Counted from the first letter of the stretch, positions 1-6,630 are shown. The stretch: 8,308 nucleotides of DNA from Actinomycetota bacterium (GCA_009927245.1 RFNI01000214.1:1-8308), one strand, 5' to 3'. Notes: generated from the sequence alone by a model not told the origin. Made by a program: numbers and translations.

Positions 1-225
1 GTTGTTGTCAACGACAGGGGTGGAAAGATCTTCAGCAAGCTAGAAGTTGCTCAGAGTGTTAGCAGTGAGATCTTTACTAGAGTCTTCGCAACACCTCAGT
101 CTGGAAGCATCGAGGGCTTGGCTAAGGCTTATGGCTGGGAATACCGAAGTGTTAGTTCTAAGTCAGAACTAGATAATGCATTAACTGTTTCAGGTCGAGT
201 AGTTATTGAGATAGCGCTTAGCTAA
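1..225 (+). CDS. menD: MenD, 3' end only (SEPHCHC synthase)
   Basis: This is the last 74 codons of a gene that begins left of the window, in frame 1 and ending in TAA at 223-225. The fragment opens with VVVNDRGGKIFSKLE, which matches the thiamine-diphosphate/Mg-binding NDxGGxIF block near the C-terminus of MenD. It continues with SSEIFTRVFATPQSG and an AKAYGWEYRSV stretch, in the same order as the tail of actinobacterial MenD (SSRIFGTP... then an alanine/tyrosine helix), and ends RVVIEIALS. MenD condenses isochorismate with 2-oxoglutarate to give SEPHCHC, the first committed step of menaquinone synthesis. That fits its position tail-to-tail with isochorismate synthase. The catalytic N-terminal half is outside the window and cannot be judged. 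The family call rests on motif memory, since no search was run. Confidence 0.87.
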   Translation, partial: VVVNDRGGKIFSKLEVAQSVSSEIFTRVFATPQSGSIEGLAKAYGWEYRSVSSKSELDNALTVSGRVVIEIALS

Positions 226-229
226 GCGC
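214..229. repeat. Perfect 16-bp palindrome spanning the menD and menF stops
   Basis: GCGCTTAGCTAAGCGC equals its own reverse complement. On the plus strand it encodes the last codons of menD (gcg ctt agc taa, Ala-Leu-Ser-stop, stop at 223-225). On the minus strand the same bases encode the last codons of the frame-restored menF (also Ala-Leu-Ser-stop, stop at 218-220). It could fold as a 6-bp stem with an AGCT loop, but no T-tract follows on either strand. A bidirectional intrinsic terminator is therefore possible but weak. Confidence 0.7.
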
Positions 230-349
230 ATCAAGAATTGGTTTGAACTTTAGATTCGTTTCGGCAAGTTCCGCTTCAGGTGTTGAACCAGCAACAATCC
301 CACAACCAGCAAATGCTCTGATTAGGTTGTTTGTTTTATCTAGTGTGCT
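218..349 (-). pseudogene. menF: Out-of-frame C-terminal segment of menF
   Basis: Read on the minus strand one base back from the main menF frame, this stretch is open from about 349 to a TAA at 218-220. It encodes TLDKTNNLIRAF followed by GCGIVAGSTPEAELAET and then NLKFKPILDALS. The GxGIVxxSxPExExxET block is the hallmark C-terminal motif of isochorismate and anthranilate synthases; it supplies a Mg2+-ligand glutamate and closes the active site. It directly follows AWAIALRGA in homologues, with no gap. The in-frame protein ending at 340 would lack it and should be inactive. No X-XXY-YYZ slippery heptamer precedes the TAG stop, and the missing base is not in a homopolymer. A natural mutation or a sequence/assembly error are both possible; the clean downstream frame suggests it is recent or an artefact. 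Confidence 0.85.
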
Positions 350-1467
350 CCACGTAGAGCAATAGCCCAAGCCCCATCACCGTCTGCACCTATCCAACCA
401 ACTGGTCCTGCGTACCGACCACGATCTAGTTGCTCAATTTCTTGAATTAGCTCTAGTGCTTTATCTCTAGGAGTTCCAGCAACAGCTGCTGATGGATGCA
501 ACGCTTTAACAACCTGCAGTGAAGAACTGTCTGCTTTGAGAACTGCATGAACATCGCTAGCTAGGTGCCAAAGGTTCGGGAGAGCAAGACTGAAAGGAGT
601 CTCATCGGCATCTATATTCTCTGCAAGTTCAGCAAGAGCAGAGACCAATGAATCAATTGCGTATTTGTGTTCATCCAGGTTCTTCTGCGAAGAAGTTAGT
701 GCTTGGCCGATAGCTTCATCAACGCCTGGATCAGTTCCACGGCCAGCAGTTCCTGCTAGTACTCTTGCTGAAACCTGTGAGTGTGAAACCTTTACAAGTA
801 ATTCTGGGCTTGCACCAAATAGACCATCAACGCTGTATGTGAAGCAGCTTTCAAAGTGGGTCGCTAAATACTTCAGCGCAGAAGAGTTATCGAAGTCTTT
901 ACTAACGTTGCTGACGATATCTCTTGCCAGCACTACCTTCTCAACGCTGTGTTCTTCAATTTTGGTTAGCGCATTAGCGATATTGGTTTTGAACTGCTCG
1001 GTTGAAATTTGCCCTGCTTCAAAGCGAAGGTGTTCTGCTTCTGATTCTTTTGTTTCACTAATCAGAGTTAGAGCTTCTTCTAAAGAGGTATTCACCAAGG
1101 TGATCCAAAGCTGACCGGAGCGTTGGCCGAGGATTACTTTAGGGATTACCAGAACGCTGGTTGCAGAGCTGTGGTCTGAGAAGGCGATGGTGCCGAATGC
1201 GATTAGTCCCGAGCCTGGAATTGCTAACTCGTCTTCAATAGCTGTTGCCTTGACCAAGTCCTGCCAAGCCTGGTTCAGGTCGTCAATACGGTTAGGTCCT
1301 GAGGCTTCTAGTCTTAGTTCTCCACCGAAGCCGATTAGTCCCTCGCCCTGGGTCAGGAAAGCTGTGCTTGAACCAGTCAGGAGTTCTAGGAAGGCAGACT
1401 TACCTAAAGCACCTAGGCTAATGGCCTTGGTTTGGACCCTGAGGGCTTTATCTGGCAAGGATTTCAA
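340..1467 (-). CDS. menF: Isochorismate synthase MenF, truncated by a frameshift near the 3' end
   Basis: Converts chorismate to isochorismate with Mg2+, the entry step to menaquinone. The 375-residue frame carries the chorismate-binding enzyme domain in order: VEKVVLARD at 175-183 with the general-base Lys177, FGASPELL at 217-224, LAGTAGRG at 237-244, DEHKYAID at 265-272, ALPNLWHLASDV at 295-306, LHPSAAVAGTPRD at 323-335, and the E345-x3-RGRYAGPVGW block ending in AWAIALR at 366-372. The frame then stops two residues past GAH, before the last conserved block. That block sits in the -1 frame at about 218-349 (separate entry), so a one-base loss between about 341 and 355 is likely. Repaired length is about 416 residues, normal for the family. 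The start is TTG at 1467; an upstream in-frame TGA at 1510-1512 leaves no earlier ATG/GTG/TTG, and the ribosome site is weak. Salicylate-type isochorismate synthase is less likely given menD and menG alongside. Confidence 0.88.
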   Translation of the reverse strand: MKSLPDKALRVQTKAISLGALGKSAFLELLTGSSTAFLTQGEGLIGFGGELRLEASGPNRIDDLNQAWQDLVKATAIEDELAIPGSGLIAFGTIAFSDHSSATSVLVIPKVILGQRSGQLWITLVNTSLEEALTLISETKESEAEHLRFEAGQISTEQFKTNIANALTKIEEHSVEKVVLARDIVSNVSKDFDNSSALKYLATHFESCFTYSVDGLFGASPELLVKVSHSQVSARVLAGTAGRGTDPGVDEAIGQALTSSQKNLDEHKYAIDSLVSALAELAENIDADETPFSLALPNLWHLASDVHAVLKADSSSLQVVKALHPSAAVAGTPRDKALELIQEIEQLDRGRYAGPVGWIGADGDGAWAIALRGAH

Positions 1468-1511
1468 CTCGTTCTGTATCGGCTGAGTGTTCTCTGTGAA
1501 AGGACGTAATC

Positions 1512-1540
1512 AGTCTATTTGGGCTTGTCTGGCTGGGATA
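1512..1540 (-). promoter_or_regulatory. Candidate menF promoter, TATCCC-N17-TAGACT
   Basis: On the minus strand TATCCC (1540 to 1535) is followed after exactly 17 bp by TAGACT (1517 to 1512), a TANNNT-type -10 box, and then by GATTACGT. Transcription would start near 1505, leaving a leader of about 38 nt before the TTG start at 1467. The same two hexamers at the same spacing lie before menG. TATCCC does not resemble the housekeeping -35 TTGACA, so it may be an activator site or a nonstandard -35. A TTGACT at 1552-1547 lies too far upstream (29 bp) to pair with this -10. Confidence 0.45.
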
Positions 1541-1577
1541 TTCTTTAGTCAAGACCCTAAAATTCTAAGCCAGCGAC

Positions 1578-1584
1578 AGGAGGA
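1578..1584 (+). promoter_or_regulatory. Strong Shine-Dalgarno before the 1590 gene
   Basis: AGGAGGA lies 5 nt before the ATG at 1590. It is the only near-perfect ribosome binding site in the window and fixes this start. I saw no convincing -35/-10 pair for this gene in the divergent spacer 1468-1589; TAAAAT at 1558-1563 is only a loose -10 candidate. Confidence 0.75.
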
Positions 1585-1589
1585 CAAAG

Positions 1590-2267
1590 ATGCGCAAGCC
1601 AGTTATCTTGGCAGCCACAGTCGTCTTTGTTTCCCTAATGACATTTCCTCAGGGTGCATTTGCTGATGATGAGTCAGAACAAGAGGATTCTTGGGAACTA
1701 ATCTTCGGTAACGAACACGAAGAACAGGGAGAGTTCTTCCTGATCATGCCTGAGAAGCCTAGAGACCCGAACAAGCCACCTAAGCCAGAGGGCGATCACG
1801 AGCACAAGCACAAGACGCTCAACGACCAGTACGGTGAAGTTGAACAGGTTGGCGTTCCACCGATTCTGATTAGACCTGATGTTCGTCCGGAATCAGATGT
1901 CTTTGAACTACCAATCCTTACTCAGTCAATCGTTCCAAAACCTGAAATTTCTTCGCTCGGTGAGATTGAAGATCTAACTTCAGAATCGGCCACTACTGAA
2001 GAGATTCAGGAACTTATCGCAATCAAGCTAGGCGTTACCCTTCCTGGTGGCAACGAAGAGATTGCACTGTTGCCATCAGAGGTGACACCTTCAACCAGCG
2101 TTCCTATCCAGATCAGAGAAGTGTCACTGACAACCAAGACCCCAGCGGATGAGTTCTTAGAGGTAGCTATGCTCTTTGGTGCTGGCCTTGGAGCGGTTGC
2201 TGTTGGACTAGTCGGTGTTACTGGAGTGAGCGCTCTCAAGCTCCGTCGTGAGGCTAAACAGCGCTAA
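1590..2267 (+). CDS. Uncharacterised secreted/type I membrane protein
   Basis: I do not recognise a family. The 225-residue product begins with a classic signal peptide: MRKP, a hydrophobic core at about 5-18, and an AFA cleavage site at 23-25 before DDESEQED. The mature N-terminus (26-50) is strongly acidic. A proline/lysine-rich stretch at 54-68 leads into a charged His/Lys cluster, GDHEHKHK at 68-75, that could bind metal. Residues 85-185 are rich in Pro, Ser, Thr and Glu and look like an extended linker. A Gly/Ala/Val transmembrane helix at about 193-216 is followed by a basic tail, LKLRREAKQR. The predicted topology is N-terminus outside, one anchor, and a short cytoplasmic end. There is no LPxTG, so it is not an obvious sortase substrate, and no catalytic motif is visible. 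It lies between menF and menG, 36 bp ahead of the latter, but has its own strong ribosome site. A link to quinone or respiration is only suggested by position. Confidence 0.8.
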   Translation: MRKPVILAATVVFVSLMTFPQGAFADDESEQEDSWELIFGNEHEEQGEFFLIMPEKPRDPNKPPKPEGDHEHKHKTLNDQYGEVEQVGVPPILIRPDVRPESDVFELPILTQSIVPKPEISSLGEIEDLTSESATTEEIQELIAIKLGVTLPGGNEEIALLPSEVTPSTSVPIQIREVSLTTKTPADEFLEVAMLFGAGLGAVAVGLVGVTGVSALKLRREAKQR

Positions 2268-2268
2268 A

Positions 2269-2297
2269 TATCCCCTTTGTCTAATCGAGATTAGACT
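2269..2297 (+). promoter_or_regulatory. Candidate menG promoter, TATCCC-N17-TAGACT
   Basis: TATCCC (2269-2274), a 17-bp spacer and TAGACT (2292-2297) precede menG. The -10 box sits at -12 to -7 relative to the GTG at 2304, the geometry expected for a leaderless transcript starting at the start codon. No Shine-Dalgarno is visible before this GTG, which agrees. The bases after the -10 (TGTTAGGT) match those at menF (GATTACGT) at five of eight positions. Confidence 0.5.
2279..2296. repeat. 8-bp inverted repeat overlapping the menG -10 box
   Basis: GTCTAATC-GA-GATTAGAC is a perfect inverted repeat with a 2-bp centre. Its right arm covers five of six bases of the proposed TAGACT -10 box. A dyad in this place is typical of a repressor operator. 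As a transcript hairpin it would have too small a loop and no T-tract, so it is unlikely to be the terminator of the upstream gene. Confidence 0.5.
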
Positions 2298-2303
2298 TGT
2301 TAG

Positions 2304-3002
2304 GTGAGTAAAGCGGATTTGGCTAAAATGCCTCAAGAAGTCGCGGCCATGTTTGATTCGGTAGCCGAAAACTATGACCGCACTAACGACCTACTCTCCC
2401 TAGGACAAGACCGTATTTGGCGTAAAAGAGTCCTAAAAGCTGTGAATCCTCAAGCTGGTCAAACAGTCTTGGATCTAGCGGCTGGAACTGGATCTTCTTC
2501 AGTTGTTTTTGCAAAGCCAGGGGTAAAAGTCATTGCAAGTGATTTCAGCGAGGGCATGCTCGCTGTTGGTCGTAAGCGTCATCCAGAGCTTGAGTTTGTC
2601 TATGCTGATGCAACTAAGCTGCCTTTCAAAGATGCATCGGTAGATGCGGTGACCATCAGCTTTGGACTTAGAAATGTTGTTGATCCGAAGAAGGCACTGG
2701 CTGAGATGCTTCGAGTGCTAAAGCCTTCAGGTGTGGTTGTTATCTGCGAGTTTTCTCATGTGAGAACACCAGTAATTGGCTCTCTTTATCGTTGGTACCT
2801 AAAGAGCATTTTGCCAACGCTCTCTAAACTGGTTGCTAGAAACAAAGGCGCATACGACTACCTAGCAGAGTCAATTGCAGCTTGGCCTAAACAGGAAGTT
2901 CTTGTTGATTGGTTGAGTGAAGCCGGCTTCACCAATGCTAATTACAAAAACCTAAGCCTAGGAATCGTCGCCCTTCACACAGCTCAGAAAGAAGCTAAGT
3001 GA
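2304..3002 (+). CDS. menG: Demethylmenaquinone methyltransferase MenG (UbiE family)
   Basis: Catalyses the last step of menaquinone synthesis, SAM-dependent C-methylation of demethylmenaquinone, on the inner face of the membrane. The 232-residue length is standard. Visible motifs are the UbiE N-terminal signature FDSVAENYDRTNDLLSLGQD (17-36), SAM motif I VLDLAAGTGS (55-64), the acidic end of strand 2 at Asp80, ADATKLPF (101-108), FGLRNVVD (120-127) and RVLKPSGVVVICEF (137-150). The GTG start at 2304 gives MSKADLAKMPQEVAAMF, matching actinobacterial homologues. ATG at 2328 would delete the conserved lead-in. It heads a tight run with the prenyl synthase, reductase and transporter. The stop TGA overlaps the next start in GTGA. 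With no ubiquinone genes seen, and menD and menF adjacent, menG is preferred over ubiE. Confidence 0.93.
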   Translation: MSKADLAKMPQEVAAMFDSVAENYDRTNDLLSLGQDRIWRKRVLKAVNPQAGQTVLDLAAGTGSSSVVFAKPGVKVIASDFSEGMLAVGRKRHPELEFVYADATKLPFKDASVDAVTISFGLRNVVDPKKALAEMLRVLKPSGVVVICEFSHVRTPVIGSLYRWYLKSILPTLSKLVARNKGAYDYLAESIAAWPKQEVLVDWLSEAGFTNANYKNLSLGIVALHTAQKEAK

Positions 3003-4003
3003 GCAAGATCTCTCTTCCTCCTCAACTACGCAAGGTAGTTGACAAGAACCTAATCAAATCAATTCAAGCTGGTCTTGAGAATGTTGAAACAGCACTACTA
3101 GAAGCTGTCACACACACTGACCCGGTTGCTAATGTGACCAGCCGCCATTTGCTCGAAGCAGGTGGCAAGAGACTGCGCCCTGTTTTGGTCTTGCTTGGAG
3201 CATCCCTAGGTGATGCAACTAAAGATGAAGTCATCAAGGCTGCAGTCGTTGTTGAGCTAACTCACCTTGCAACTCTGTATCACGATGATGTCATGGACAG
3301 AGCGCCAATGCGTAGAGGTGTTCCAACAGCGCATGAGGTTTGGGGTAACAGCGTTGCTATCCTCACCGGTGATCTGCTTTTCGCTAGAGCATCACAGATT
3401 GTTAGCCGCCTAGGTGGCAAGGCTTTGACTTTGCAGGCTGATACTTTCGAAAGACTATGTCTAGGTCAGTTGCACGAAACCCTTGGTCCTCAGGATGGTG
3501 AAGATCCGATTGAGCACTACCTGCAGGTTCTTGCAGACAAGACTGGCTCTCTAATTGCAGCTAGTGCTGAACTCGGTGTTGTCTATGGTGATGGACCTGA
3601 TGAGTATCGTGAACCGCTTCGTGTTTACGGTGAGAAGGTTGGCGTTGCTTTCCAGCTCATCGATGACGTGATTGACATCCTCTCTGATGAATCAGGTAAG
3701 ACTCCTGGCACTGACCTACGTGCCGGTGTGCCAACCCTGCCAACTCTGTTGTTGAGAGCACAGGCAGCAACTGACCCTAAGGCTCAGGAACTAGTTGAGA
3801 TAATTGATGCAGGGCTCGAAGAAGATGCTCAACTGGCTAAAGCAGTTGAATTGCTTAGAGCTCACCCAGCTCTCGAAGAGGCTTACCAAACTGCTAAGCA
3901 GTGGGCTGATGATGCAGTTCTAGCTTTAGCCCCACTTCCAGATTCACCAGTCAAAGATGCTCTAAGGGTCTTTGCTGAAGCAGTTGTTGAACGACAGAAA
4001 TAA
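2999..4003 (+). CDS. Long-chain polyprenyl diphosphate synthase (menaquinone side chain)
   Basis: A trans-isoprenyl diphosphate synthase that lengthens an allylic diphosphate with isopentenyl diphosphate. It probably makes the menaquinone tail, because it is coupled to menG. Motifs seen: GGKRLRP (55-61), the first aspartate-rich motif DDVMD (96-100) followed by RRG (105-107), KTGS (181-184), FQLIDDVIDILSD (218-230) with the second aspartate-rich motif, and GKTPGTDLRAGVPTLP (233-248). An Ala at five residues before the first motif (ATLYHDDVMD) is the small-residue pattern of long-chain enzymes such as IspB. It argues against a C15/C20 synthase, but the exact chain length cannot be read from sequence. 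At 334 residues it is full length. The GTG start at 2999 overlaps the menG stop by four bases, a sign of translational coupling. Homologues carry names such as HepT, GrcC or IspB, so I give no symbol. Confidence 0.92.
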   Translation: MSKISLPPQLRKVVDKNLIKSIQAGLENVETALLEAVTHTDPVANVTSRHLLEAGGKRLRPVLVLLGASLGDATKDEVIKAAVVVELTHLATLYHDDVMDRAPMRRGVPTAHEVWGNSVAILTGDLLFARASQIVSRLGGKALTLQADTFERLCLGQLHETLGPQDGEDPIEHYLQVLADKTGSLIAASAELGVVYGDGPDEYREPLRVYGEKVGVAFQLIDDVIDILSDESGKTPGTDLRAGVPTLPTLLLRAQAATDPKAQELVEIIDAGLEEDAQLAKAVELLRAHPALEEAYQTAKQWADDAVLALAPLPDSPVKDALRVFAEAVVERQK

Positions 4004-4006
4004 GGA
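4002..4006 (+). promoter_or_regulatory. Shine-Dalgarno deciding the fprA start
   Basis: AAGGA overlaps the stop of the upstream gene. It lies 9 nt before the TTG at 4016 but 18 nt before the ATG at 4025, so TTG is the better start, adding only MTK to the protein. Confidence 0.55.
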
Positions 4007-4015
4007 ATAACTAGA

Positions 4016-5371
4016 TTGACCAAAATGCGTCTAGCAATAGTTGGTGCTGGCCCTGCCGGTATCTATGCTGCTGATTTGATTATCAAGGCAGAGCGTAACT
4101 TCGATGTCAGCATCGACCTCTTCGATCTACTGCCAGCACCATACGGTCTAGTTAGATACGGTGTTGCTCCTGATCACCCAAGAATCAAAGGCATTATCAG
4201 AGCCCTCTATGAAGTGCTAGATAGAGGAGACATCAGGTTCTTCGGCAATGTGAAATACGGAACTGATATCACTCTTGATGAGCTGAAGTCTCACTACAAC
4301 GCAGTTATCTTCGCTACCGGTGCTATCAAAGATGCAGATCTAAACATCCCCGGTGTTGAACTAGACGGTAGTTATGGTGCTGCTGATTTTGTGAACTGGT
4401 ATGACGCTCATCCAGATGTTCCTAGAACCTGGCCACTGAACGCAAAAGAAGTTGCTGTTATCGGTAATGGAAACGTAGCTCTAGATGTTGCTCGTATCTT
4501 GGCTAAGCATCCAGCAGATTTGCTCTCTACTGATATTCCAGAGAATGTTTATCAAGGATTACTTTCATCTCCTGTTACCGATGTCCACGTCTTTGGTAGG
4601 AGAGGACCTGCTCAGGTTAAGTTCACTCCGCTAGAACTTAGAGAAGCATGTGCGATTGAGGGAGTGGACACCATCGTCTACGACGAAGACTTCCAATACG
4701 ATGCTGGATCACAAGATGCTATTGATTCAAATAACCAGACCAGAGTTATGGTTTCAACTCTTGAAGGAATTAGAGGAAGAGAAACTACAGGAGCAACAAG
4801 AAGACTGCACCTGCACTTCTTCTCATCTCCTGCAGAGATTCTAGGAACAGATGGCAAAGTATCTGGTTTCAGAATTGAGAGAACACAGCTTGATGGTCAC
4901 GGTGGAGTAACTCCAACCGGTGAATTCAGAGAGTATCCGGTGCAGGCTGTCTACCGTGCCGTTGGATACTTCGGTAGTGAACTAGTTGAGATTCCATTTG
5001 ATGAGAAGCACGGTGTGATTAGTAATAGAGTTGGAAGAGTAATTGACTCTGAAGGAAATGTAGTTCCTGGTGTTTATGCAACCGGTTGGATCAAGCGTGG
5101 ACCAGTTGGTCTTATTGGTCACACCAAGAGTGATGCCATGGAAACTATCGGTTGGGTAATTGAAGACCAAGCTTCTTGGTGGCAGCCAGCTAACCCAGAT
5201 GAGCAGTCAGTCGTTGATCTACTTGAATCAAAGAACGTGAAGTTCCTTGGTTGGCCAGAGTGGCTCAAGGTAGATGCAACTGAGCGCTCACTAGGTGAAG
5301 CTCAGGGTCGCGAACGTATCAAGCTTGTTGAAAGAGAAGACTTCCTAGAAGCCGCTTTCGAGAATAAGTAA
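4016..5371 (+). CDS. fprA: Ferredoxin/adrenodoxin-type NADP+ reductase (FprA-like)
   Basis: An FAD flavoprotein that moves electrons between NADPH and a ferredoxin in the cytoplasm. At 451 residues it matches mycobacterial FprA and mitochondrial adrenodoxin reductase in length and motif order. The FAD Rossmann motif IVGAGPAG lies at 8-15. PAPYGLVRYGVAPDHPRIK (about 42-60) is a family signature. The NADP-binding motif VIGNGNVALDVARIL lies at 148-162. Next come HVFGRRGPAQVKFTPLELRE (near 191-210), YRAVGYFG, and the C-terminal GWIKRGPVGLIGHTKSDA block (near 358-375) contacting FAD and NADP. It starts 12 nt after the prenyl synthase and overlaps the MFS gene by one base, so it is part of the menG operon. 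Its electron acceptor is not evident; no ferredoxin gene is in the window. Many arginines here use AGA/AGG, for example around 4590-5040, which is unusual for actinobacteria but also seen in neighbours. Confidence 0.92.
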   Translation: MTKMRLAIVGAGPAGIYAADLIIKAERNFDVSIDLFDLLPAPYGLVRYGVAPDHPRIKGIIRALYEVLDRGDIRFFGNVKYGTDITLDELKSHYNAVIFATGAIKDADLNIPGVELDGSYGAADFVNWYDAHPDVPRTWPLNAKEVAVIGNGNVALDVARILAKHPADLLSTDIPENVYQGLLSSPVTDVHVFGRRGPAQVKFTPLELREACAIEGVDTIVYDEDFQYDAGSQDAIDSNNQTRVMVSTLEGIRGRETTGATRRLHLHFFSSPAEILGTDGKVSGFRIERTQLDGHGGVTPTGEFREYPVQAVYRAVGYFGSELVEIPFDEKHGVISNRVGRVIDSEGNVVPGVYATGWIKRGPVGLIGHTKSDAMETIGWVIEDQASWWQPANPDEQSVVDLLESKNVKFLGWPEWLKVDATERSLGEAQGRERIKLVEREDFLEAAFENK

Positions 5372-6630
5372 TGGACAGCGCACTCAGGAATAAGCGAGCA
5401 CAATTTGCTCTGATGGTGATGTTCTTCACCCAGGGAGTCGCAGCTCTTTCTTGGATGCCAAGAATCCCTGAGTTCATCAGCAACCTGCAGGTAAGCAACG
5501 AGGTCTGGGGTTCAATCATTGGTTTCGGTGGAGCTGGAGCTATCGTTCCACTGCTTTTCACAAACAAGCTTGTTCTTCGCTACGGAACTACTCCGATCAT
5601 TAAGTACTCGGCTATCGCAATCGGATTCATCATTGCAGCGCTTCCCTTTACCGATCAGTGGTGGGTCTTCCTAGCACTTCACTTCACAATGTCATTCACC
5701 TTTAGCACCTTCAACATTGCTTTGAACTCTCAAGCTGTTGCTTTCCAGAAGCGTGCTGGCAAAGTATTGCTCGGTAGTTTCCACGGTGCCTGGAGTATTG
5801 GAGCTGCAACTTCAGCTGCCATCTCGGCAGCTATCGCAACATACACACCGCTTGGTGCTCACATGCTCGGGCTAGGTATCTTCTGTCTTGCACTATTTCT
5901 TTGGGCAGCAGCAAACATGCTCACCCCTCAAGAAGATGACCATGGACAACCAAGAGAACAGGGTGAGCGAGTTTCTTGGCTCAAGACACCTAAGTATCTC
6001 TGGTTACTTTCCTTTGGCGCTTTTGCTGGCATGTGGCCTGAGCTAGTGATCATGGACTGGGCTTCTGTTTACGGCAAGAAGGTTCTGTTCCTAGATGCTG
6101 GAAGTGCAGCACTCCCATACACCTGCTTCATCCTTGCCATGATCGTTGGAAGATTCTCGATTGTGAAACTAACTGAGAAGTATCAGATTGCTAGGCTCTC
6201 TCAGATTGGTGGAGCATTTGGTTCTGTTGCATTAGCGCTAGCCATCTTTAGCTCAGCAAATCTTGCTGAGAGTAACCAGGGGTTAGCACTGTTCCTGTTG
6301 TGCCTATTCTTTGCTATTGCTGGTTACGGAATCTCTTCAATGGTGCCTGGTTTCTATAGCGCAACAGGAGATATCAAGGGGCTATCAACAGCTCAAGCAC
6401 TATCGAGAATGGCTCTGTTCAACTACACAGTAATCATCTTCGGAAAGATGTTTATGGGTTCTTTGATTGACAGCACCAGCTTGCCAATAGCGATGATCTT
6501 CCCAATAGTGATGTTTGCAATCGCAAGCGTTATCAGCGGTTTTGTTGCTTCTAGAAACTCAAAGATTCGTAGAACAGAAGCGTTGGCTTATCCGCCAACT
6601 TCTCCAATTACCGAGATTGATGTTCCTTAG
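5371..6630 (+). CDS. MFS transporter, YbjJ/FucP-like
   Basis: A 419-residue polytopic membrane protein with the length and hydrophobic pattern of a 12-helix major facilitator: about six helices, a polar central loop near 185-210 (TPQEDDHGQPREQGERVSW), then about six more and a polar C-terminal tail. The N-terminal WMPRIPEFISNLQVSNEVWG (28-47) and the GSFHGAWSIGAATSA segment (about 134-148) resemble the YbjJ branch of MFS proteins related to fucose permease. The substrate cannot be assigned; sugar, drug or metabolite export are all open. The ATG start shares one base with the fprA stop (TAATG), so it is the last gene of the menG run. Its stop overlaps the yajQ stop by three bases tail-to-tail, leaving no room for a terminator between them. 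Confidence 0.85.
   Translation: MDSALRNKRAQFALMVMFFTQGVAALSWMPRIPEFISNLQVSNEVWGSIIGFGGAGAIVPLLFTNKLVLRYGTTPIIKYSAIAIGFIIAALPFTDQWWVFLALHFTMSFTFSTFNIALNSQAVAFQKRAGKVLLGSFHGAWSIGAATSAAISAAIATYTPLGAHMLGLGIFCLALFLWAAANMLTPQEDDHGQPREQGERVSWLKTPKYLWLLSFGAFAGMWPELVIMDWASVYGKKVLFLDAGSAALPYTCFILAMIVGRFSIVKLTEKYQIARLSQIGGAFGSVALALAIFSSANLAESNQGLALFLLCLFFAIAGYGISSMVPGFYSATGDIKGLSTAQALSRMALFNYTVIIFGKMFMGSLIDSTSLPIAMIFPIVMFAIASVISGFVASRNSKIRRTEALAYPPTSPITEIDVP

Noticed and set aside
340..352. Programmed -1 frameshifting to make full-length MenF
   Set aside because: No X-XXY-YYZ slippery heptamer lies before the TAG, no clear downstream hairpin is visible, and MenF is not known for recoding. An indel is simpler.
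665..1486. Plus-strand open frames opposite menF (665-1114 and 1187-1486)
   Set aside because: They lie inside the minus-strand isochorismate synthase with all its motifs, show Ser/Leu/Ala-rich composition of an antisense frame, and have no family features.
1547..1552. TTGACT on the minus strand as a -35 for menF
   Set aside because: The only good -10 (TAGACT, 1517 to 1512) is 29 bp away, far outside the workable 16-19 bp range, and no other TANNNT box sits at the right distance.
2037..2099. Sortase-type anchor in the 1590 gene product
   Set aside because: LPGGN (151-155) and LPSEV (161-165) are not LPxTG and lie about 30-40 residues before the membrane helix, so a cell-wall sorting signal is not supported.
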